Of a DNA stretch of 11,805 nucleotides, positions 7,587-11,805 are shown one piece after another. Positions within the stretch are counted from its first letter, which is position 1, and each line of letters opens with the position of its first letter. The stretch lies in contig CALMNY010000163.1 of the NCBI GenBank assembly GCA_937872125.1, positions 1-11,805 of the forward strand, read 5' to 3'. The notes beneath the pieces were generated by a model that saw nothing but the letters and a program-made list of their open reading frames with translations, did no database searches and was not told the origin of the DNA. The DNA is from an uncultured Candidatus Competibacteraceae bacterium. GTDB taxonomy: Bacteria; Pseudomonadota; Gammaproteobacteria; Competibacterales; Competibacteraceae. Made by a program: the position numbers and the translations under genes.

Positions 7587-7627
7587 CCGGACCAGAATGA
7601 GCCTCCCATTCATCCACTCTGGCCCGG
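7587..7627. repeat. Inverted repeat between tssC and the hcp promoter
   Basis: CCGGACCAGA (7587-7596) and TCTGGCCCGG (7618-7627) pair at 9 of 10 positions. A 4-bp extension ATGA/TCAT (7597-7600, 7610-7613) is possible inside after a small bulge. It begins 14 nt past the tssC stop and is centred about 70-80 bp upstream of the sigma-54-like -24 element. An AT-rich tract (about 7548-7580) lies between. It may end the tssABC transcript, or be an activator-binding site for the hcp promoter. The absence of a T-run after the stem on the minus strand argues against an efficient intrinsic terminator. Confidence 0.45.
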
Positions 7628-7641
7628 CCCATCGCGCCGGA

Positions 7642-9144
7642 TCAGCCACCCTTGATCGAGGGCAGCTTGGACACCAGCCGCAGCGATACGGTCAACCCTT
7701 CCAACTGGTAATGCGGGCGCAGGAAAAACTTCGAGGTGTAATATCCCGGATTGCCTTCCACCTCCTGCACCACCACCTCGGCGGCCGCCAAGGGCTTCAT
7801 CGCCTTGGTTTCCTCGCTGGAAATGGCGGGATTACCATCCACGTAGTTGTAAATCCACTCCTGCAACCAGCGTTCGAGCGATTCCCGTTCTTTGAACGAA
7901 CCGATCTTGTCGCGCACCATGCACTTCAGATAGTGCGCGAACCGGCACACCGCAAACAGGTACGGCAACCGGGCCGACAGATTGGCGTTGGCGGTCGCGT
8001 CCGGGTCGTCGTACTCGGCGGGTTTCTGCAGCGACTGCGCGCCGATGAAGGCGGCAAAATCGCTGTTCTTTTTATGAATCAGCGGCATAAAACCGTTCTT
8101 GGCCAGTTCCGCCTCGCGCCGGTCGCTGATGGCGATTTCGGTCGGGCACTTCATATCCACGCCGCCATCGTCAGTCGGGAAGGTATGCGTTGGCAGATTT
8201 TCCACCGCGCCGCCGGATTCGATGCCACGAATCCGGGTGCACCAGCCATAGAGCTTGAAGGCCCGGGTGATATTCGTGGCCATCGCATAGGCTGAATTGG
8301 CCCAGGCATACTTGTTGTGGTCAGCGCCCTCCACGTCTTCCTCGAAATCGAACTCCTCAATCGGATCGGATTTCGCGCCGTAGGGCCGCCGCGCCAGAAA
8401 GCGCGGCATCGCCAGGCCAATGTAGCGGGAATCCTCCGATTCGCGCAGCGACCGCCAGGCGGCGTATTCCGGGGTCTGGAAAATCTTGGTCAGATCGCGC
8501 GGGTTGCTCAGTTCCTGCCAGGAGTCCATCTGCATCACGGTGGGCGCAGCGGCGGCGAGGAACGGGGTATGCGAAGCGGCAGCGACCTGGGACATCTCCC
8601 GTAACAGTTCCACATCCGGCGGGCTGTGGTCGAAGTAGTAATCGCCCACCAGGCAACCGAACGGTTCGCCGCCGAACTGGCCGTACTCCTCTTCGTAGAC
8701 CTTCTTGAACAGCGGACTCTGATCCCAGGCGACTCCCTTGAACTTCCGCAAGGTTTTGCGCAGCTCATTCTTGGAGATATTCATCACCCGAATTTTCAGC
8801 ATCTCGTCAGTTTCAGTGTTGTTGACGAGATAGTGCAGGCCACGCCAGGCGCTTTCGAGTTGCTGGAAATCCGGATGGTGGATGATCAGATTGATCTGTT
8901 CCGTCAGCTTGTGGTCAATGGCCGCGATCATGGACTCAATGGATTTGAGCACATCCTTGGAAATCAGCGTCGTATACTGCAACGCCTGCTCGGCCAAGGT
9001 TTTGACTGCGTTCTCGACGGCTTCCTTGGCCTGATCGGACTTGGGCTTGAACTCCCGCTGCAACAGCGAGGAAAAGTCGCCGGCTTCCAGCGTCTGAACT
9101 TCCGCGCCGGGCTGGACCTGCGCGCTTGGATTGATTTCGGCCAT
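7642..9144 (-). CDS. tssC: T6SS sheath large subunit TssC (VipB)
   Basis: The large sheath protein. It pairs with TssB to form the helical contractile sheath around the Hcp tube in the cytoplasm, and its contraction drives firing. The 500 residues are the normal length. The N-terminal region (about 1-60) has AGDFSSLLQREFKPKS and a following helix; in other systems this part contacts ClpV. The VipB core begins with IDHKLTEQINLIIHHPDF and QQLESAWRGLHYLV (about 76-107) and continues through KVYEEEYGQFGGEPFGCLVGDYYF. The C-terminus (about 462-500) contains YYTSKFFLRPHYQLEGLTVS with RLVSKLP, typical of the family. The start ATG lies 6 bp past the tssB stop. Its ribosome binding site GAGGAG (complement of 9154-9159) is embedded in the tssB 3' end, so the two sheath subunits are probably made in matched amounts. 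No defects are seen. Confidence 0.97.
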   Translation of the reverse strand: MAEINPSAQVQPGAEVQTLEAGDFSSLLQREFKPKSDQAKEAVENAVKTLAEQALQYTTLISKDVLKSIESMIAAIDHKLTEQINLIIHHPDFQQLESAWRGLHYLVNNTETDEMLKIRVMNISKNELRKTLRKFKGVAWDQSPLFKKVYEEEYGQFGGEPFGCLVGDYYFDHSPPDVELLREMSQVAAASHTPFLAAAAPTVMQMDSWQELSNPRDLTKIFQTPEYAAWRSLRESEDSRYIGLAMPRFLARRPYGAKSDPIEEFDFEEDVEGADHNKYAWANSAYAMATNITRAFKLYGWCTRIRGIESGGAVENLPTHTFPTDDGGVDMKCPTEIAISDRREAELAKNGFMPLIHKKNSDFAAFIGAQSLQKPAEYDDPDATANANLSARLPYLFAVCRFAHYLKCMVRDKIGSFKERESLERWLQEWIYNYVDGNPAISSEETKAMKPLAAAEVVVQEVEGNPGYYTSKFFLRPHYQLEGLTVSLRLVSKLPSIKGG

Positions 9145-9150
9145 CGTTCA

Positions 9151-9669
9151 TCACTCCTCGGCGGGCGGTGCGCTTTCCTGGGGCTTGGGTGCCGACGCCA
9201 GCGCCTGCAACAGGCTTGGGTCGTTCAAGGCCTTGGCGATCAGGTCCTCGGCGCCGGTTTTGCCATCCATGTAGGTCATCAGGTTGGTGAGTTGCTGGCG
9301 GGCCTGAAGCAGACGGTTCAGGGAGTCCACCTTGCGCGCCACCGCGGCCGGCGAGAAATCATCCATGCTCTCAAAGGTCAGATCCACGCTCACCTCGCCT
9401 TCGCCCGTCAGGGTATTGGGCACCCGAAACGCCGCCCGTGGTTTCATCGCCTTCATCCGGCTGTCGAAGTTGTCCACGTCAATTTCGAGGAACTTGCGGT
9501 CCGCCACCGGCGCCAGCGGGTCGGTCGGTTTGCCGGACAGATCGGCCATCACCCCCATCACGAAGGGCAACTGGACCTTTTTCTGCGAGCCGTACACCTC
9601 GACGTCGTATTCGATTTGCACGCGCGGCGCCCGGTTACGAGCAATAAATTTCTGACTGCTCATCGCCAT
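9151..9669 (-). CDS. tssB: T6SS sheath small subunit TssB (VipA)
   Basis: The small sheath subunit, which interlocks with TssC. In TagJ-containing systems it is also the binding partner of TagJ. The 172 residues match the family. Recognisable stretches are APRVQIEYDVEVYG (14-27), LPFVMGVMADLSG (34-46), DRKFLEIDVDNFDSRMKAMK (57-76), FESMDDFSPAAVARKV (99-114) and the helical C-terminal LNRLLQARQQLTNLMTYM with DGKTGAEDLI (to about 144). The tail is Pro/Glu-rich and probably disordered. The ATG at 9667-9669 follows GAGG (complement of 9680-9683) by 10 nt. A second ATG two codons on would be too far from it, so the first is preferred. The gene lies 6 bp before tssC and 89 bp after tssA. Confidence 0.96.
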   Translation of the reverse strand: MAMSSQKFIARNRAPRVQIEYDVEVYGSQKKVQLPFVMGVMADLSGKPTDPLAPVADRKFLEIDVDNFDSRMKAMKPRAAFRVPNTLTGEGEVSVDLTFESMDDFSPAAVARKVDSLNRLLQARQQLTNLMTYMDGKTGAEDLIAKALNDPSLLQALASAPKPQESAPPAEE

Positions 9670-9758
9670 CGGAATATCACCTCTCTCACTGGAATCATGC
9701 CCTGGCGGCTACCCGGCGGTAACCTAGCTCATCAGTCAACTAATTTAGAGTATAGCGG
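9670..9758 (-). promoter_or_regulatory. tssA-tssB gap with a near-perfect direct repeat and AT-rich core
   Basis: Two plus-strand 14-mers, TGGCGGCTACCCGG (9703-9716) and TAGCGGCTAGCCGG (9753-9766), match at 12 of 14 positions with starts exactly 50 bp apart. The second contains the perfect palindrome CGGCTAGCCG (9756-9765) and overlaps the tssA stop codon. Between them lies an AT-rich stretch with TATACT on the minus strand (complement of 9749-9754), but no convincing -35 hexamer at the right spacing. A secondary promoter or operator for tssBC is possible but not demonstrated. Confidence 0.3.
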
Positions 9759-10820
9759 CTAGCCGGAATTCTCGCTGTGAATACCGAAAATCAAGTTCGC
9801 CTGCTCGGTTCCGCCGGGGGCGAGATCGTTCAAAATCGCCATGAAATCCTTGGTCACCAGATTCCTGGCGCGTTTCAACAAAAAGGGCACCGGGCTGGAA
9901 GGTTCGTAGCGGTTGAAGTACTCACACATCTTGTCCAGCATCCGCACTACGTCTTCGCGGCTGGCGATTTCACCCACCACCAGTCGCGATCCGGCGCCGA
10001 CAGCGGAGGCGGCTGAACTGACCGCCACGGCCTCGGCGGCTAGCGCCTCATCCACTGGAACCACGCCCTGCTGCTGCAACTGTTCGGCCAGCACCTGGCG
10101 GATTTCCTTCAGCACCCCGGTCAGCGTGCTCAGATCCGGCGCCTGGGCCACGCCGATCAGATCGGTCAGCCGAGCCTCAATCTGCTCGACCCGCGCCATG
10201 GCCTCGGCTACCACGGTCGCAGTGGCCTGCACGGTTTCCGGGCCGACCTCCTGAAAGGCGCCGTTAATTCTAGTCTGGGCCGGCAATTCCGCCTGGTCAT
10301 CGGTCGCCACCGGGGTCAACACGCCAGCGGCGATCTGAATATCACGCAGACTGAATCGCCCCAGCGTGCGCGAACTGACCAGCGGTGTCTCCCGCAAGGC
10401 CCGCAGGGTGGCTTCCGGATCGCACAGCGCCACAATCGTGTTGACCCGCAGGGTCGGATCGTTGTCGTCCTCAGGATCAAGTTGCGGGTAAACCTGGTCC
10501 CAGTAGCGCTCGATCAAGCTGTCCACCAGCGCCAGGCCGTCGGCGAAACCGGCCAGACCGTCCGTGTGCAACAGGGACCGGGTCAGATACAGCGCCACCC
10601 GCAAATCCCGGGTGCGTTCGAACAGCGCCAGCGCCGTTTTCCGGACACTGCGCCAATCCGGCGGCTCGGCGGGAATAATCGTGTCGCCATACTGGCGTTC
10701 CGGCGTTTCCTGCGCCAGTTTCTCCATCTCGGCAAAAGCCGGGTCATATTCGAGATCCTCGCCGCAGGGTGCAGTGGCGGCGATCTCGCCAAGCAGTTCT
10801 TCAATATCAATCACACTCAT
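9759..10820 (-). CDS. tssA: T6SS assembly protein TssA (ImpA N-terminal domain, TssA1-like)
   Basis: TssA proteins sit at the baseplate and/or sheath end and help start or guide tube-sheath growth. The 353 residues from ATG 10818-10820 carry an ImpA-type N-terminal domain with CGEDLEYDPAF (19-29), PPDWRSVRKTALALFERTRDLRVALYL (about 53-79) and GLALVDSLIERYWDQVYPQLDPEDDND (about 95-121). A helical middle contains LTDLIGVAQAPDLSTLTGVL. The C-terminal ring-forming segment (about 300-353) has YEPSSPVPFLLKRARNLV and KDFMAILNDLAP. Size and C-terminus resemble the short TssA1 class rather than the long VasJ-type. An in-frame GTG/ATG pair exists upstream (10857-10862), but MSVIDIEELL matches usual TssA starts and a possible -10 lies only about 40 nt upstream. 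The preferred start has no clear ribosome binding site. It heads the minus-strand cluster. Confidence 0.93.
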   Translation of the reverse strand: MSVIDIEELLGEIAATAPCGEDLEYDPAFAEMEKLAQETPERQYGDTIIPAEPPDWRSVRKTALALFERTRDLRVALYLTRSLLHTDGLAGFADGLALVDSLIERYWDQVYPQLDPEDDNDPTLRVNTIVALCDPEATLRALRETPLVSSRTLGRFSLRDIQIAAGVLTPVATDDQAELPAQTRINGAFQEVGPETVQATATVVAEAMARVEQIEARLTDLIGVAQAPDLSTLTGVLKEIRQVLAEQLQQQGVVPVDEALAAEAVAVSSAASAVGAGSRLVVGEIASREDVVRMLDKMCEYFNRYEPSSPVPFLLKRARNLVTKDFMAILNDLAPGGTEQANLIFGIHSENSG

Positions 10821-10990
10821 GGCTTGCCCGCTTCGTTCAGTTCCAACCACCATTAGCATCACAGTATAACCCCGCTTGGCGCGATTGCGCGGGCGGTATA
10901 GACTGCGTCGTTAATCGCTTTCTAACACCCGGTTTGATGAACCTGGCGCCGACGCCCGGCGCTGCATCTCCAGTCAACGGATACTGCGAC
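10821..10990. promoter_or_regulatory. Divergent control region between tssA and tagH
   Basis: This 170-bp region must hold the start signals for both transcription units. On the minus strand GGTTATACT (TATACT is the complement of 10863-10868) is a plausible -10 for tssA that would start transcription about 35 nt before its ATG; no good -35 is visible. On the plus strand TTGGCG (10876-10881) and TATAGA (10897-10902) are weak hexamers with a short 15-bp spacer. The inverted repeats GCGC-GATT-GCGC (10880-10890) and GCGCCG-ACGCC-CGGCGC (10946-10962) could be regulator sites or leader hairpins. I see no sigma-54 match here and no further gene. Confidence 0.45.
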
Positions 10991-11805
10991 ATGCCCCTGA
11001 AATTGACCATCACCAGCTTTCAGCGGCTTTCTCCTGGTCAGGAAACCACCAAGATCCTTGACCGTGGTTCTCTCAGCATCGGCCGCGCGACGCAGAACGA
11101 CTGGATCCTGCAAGATCCGGAGCGGATCCTGTCCAGTAAGCACTGTGTCGTCCATTATGAGGACGGCGGCTCTTTTCTGACCGACACCAGCACCAACGGC
11201 ACCTTTCTCAACGATTCTGACCAGCGTATCCCCCGCAATCAGACGGTCCCGCTTAAGGAGGGCGACCACTTCGTTCTGGGCGAATACGAAATCGAGGTCA
11301 GCCTGATTCCCGACGCGGCGGCCAGCGAACCGGAAGGTCCGATCACAGACCGGGTGCTGGCGCCGCAGGGCTTGCCCATCTCCGGCGTGGCCAGGCTGGA
11401 CAGTGGTCTATCGGCTCCGGGTCGGCCTTCCTTTGCTGACCTCCTCGACGAGGATCAGGATCGCTTCGACCTCCAGTCTCCCGCCGAGCGTCCTGCCAAA
11501 GGCGCGGTGGCCACCGAGCCGCCACCCGACCTCATCACACCAGACCGGGCTTTCTTCGAACCGCCTGAACTCCTGCCCAAAACGCCGCCCGTCGTGGAGC
11601 CGGCTCCCGCTCCCATTGTTCCTCCAGTCCCGGGGCCGATCTCCGCCGAGAGTATTCCTCCGGTTGCCCCCCAACCTGCGCCCGAACCGCCTATGCCGGC
11701 GATTCCCGACATCGCGATTCCAGCGCCAGGCCCCGCCGAACCTGTCGCCACAGCGGCCAGTGCCCTGATCCCCGACGACTGGTGGCTGGCGCCGGCAACA
11801 CCGAC
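10991..11805 (+). CDS. tagH: T6SS FHA-domain protein TagH/Fha, C-terminus beyond window
   Basis: A forkhead-associated (FHA) domain protein of the T6SS. In the P. aeruginosa H1 system Fha1 is phosphorylated by the kinase PpkA and dephosphorylated by PppA, promoting assembly; here that is inferred from homology and gene order. The 271 residues present contain the FHA core at about 22-95: SIGRATQND (29-37, with the conserved Gly-Arg at 31-32), LSSKHCVVHY (47-56, Ser and His at the phosphothreonine loop) and TSTNGTFLN (66-74, conserved Asn-Gly). A low-complexity Pro/Ala/Glu-rich linker follows (about 170-260), leading to IPDDWWLAP near the right edge, similar to the IPDDW motif of TagH proteins. 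The start ATG has only a weak GGA about 9 nt upstream, but no in-frame ATG lies closely upstream. It is transcribed away from tssA; tssJ, tssK, tssL and tssM probably follow on the same strand. Confidence 0.92.
   Translation, partial: MPLKLTITSFQRLSPGQETTKILDRGSLSIGRATQNDWILQDPERILSSKHCVVHYEDGGSFLTDTSTNGTFLNDSDQRIPRNQTVPLKEGDHFVLGEYEIEVSLIPDAAASEPEGPITDRVLAPQGLPISGVARLDSGLSAPGRPSFADLLDEDQDRFDLQSPAERPAKGAVATEPPPDLITPDRAFFEPPELLPKTPPVVEPAPAPIVPPVPGPISAESIPPVAPQPAPEPPMPAIPDIAIPAPGPAEPVATAASALIPDDWWLAPATP

Noticed and set aside
7587..7627. Canonical intrinsic terminator of tssC
   Set aside because: The stem is followed on the minus strand by CGGATGGTAC rather than a T-run, so it is kept only as an inverted repeat of uncertain role.
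10821..10862. Upstream GTG/ATG starts for tssA adding up to 14 residues
   Set aside because: The extra residues do not resemble TssA N-termini, and these starts would fall at or next to the predicted transcription start. The ATG at 10820 gives the usual N-terminus.
10922..11269. 115-codon minus-strand frame upstream of tssA
   Set aside because: It overlaps the clear FHA domain of tagH on the other strand and resembles no family I know; it is most likely a shadow.
1..11805. tRNA, rRNA, insertion sequence, integrase or attachment site
   Set aside because: No transposase-like frame, terminal inverted repeats, tRNA cloverleaf or phage gene was recognised. Base composition looks even across the cluster by eye.

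Overview
The window is one half of a type VI secretion system (T6SS) locus in a GC-rich bacterium, probably a gammaproteobacterium or betaproteobacterium. That assignment rests on gene order, protein similarity and base composition judged by eye. No marker gene here fixes the genus. Almost every base belongs to, or lies between, recognisable T6SS genes. The order on the minus strand, read right to left, is tssA-tssB-tssC-hcp-tagJ-tssE-tssF-tssG-tssH(clpV). A divergent FHA-domain gene (tagH/fha) begins on the plus strand at the right. As I recall it, this is the arrangement of the Pseudomonas aeruginosa H1-T6SS, the TagJ- and FHA-containing lineage.

Layout. Positions 1-2467 hold the ClpV disaggregase, cut by the left edge near its C-terminus. 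A 109-bp gap (2468-2576) carries a heptamer tandem repeat that can pair with a downstream inverted copy. Positions 2577-6802 hold the tightly overlapping baseplate genes tssG, tssF and tssE plus tagJ. A 111-bp gap (6803-6913) carries a strong hairpin just after hcp. Positions 6914-7399 are hcp. A 242-bp gap (7400-7641) carries a good sigma-54 (-24/-12) promoter match facing hcp, an AT-rich tract and an inverted repeat. Positions 7642-9669 are the sheath pair tssC and tssB. An 89-bp gap (9670-9758) separates them from tssA (9759-10820). A 170-bp divergent control region (10821-10990) separates tssA from tagH, which runs off the right edge.

How the genes work together. TssE, TssF and TssG, with TssK and VgrG that are not in this window, build the baseplate. 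TssA organises tube and sheath assembly. Hcp forms the inner tube, and TssB/TssC form the contractile sheath around it. TssH (ClpV) recycles the contracted sheath, with TagJ as a sheath-associated accessory. TagH is the FHA signalling protein that links assembly to threonine phosphorylation in related systems. The membrane complex (TssJ, TssL, TssM), TssK, VgrG/PAAR and effectors are absent and would be expected outside both edges.

I found no undescribed machinery. The parts worth a second look are regulatory: the sigma-54-type promoter and structured leader of hcp, the hairpin after hcp, and the slippable heptamer hairpin before tssH. All other long reading frames are antisense or out-of-frame shadows of these genes.
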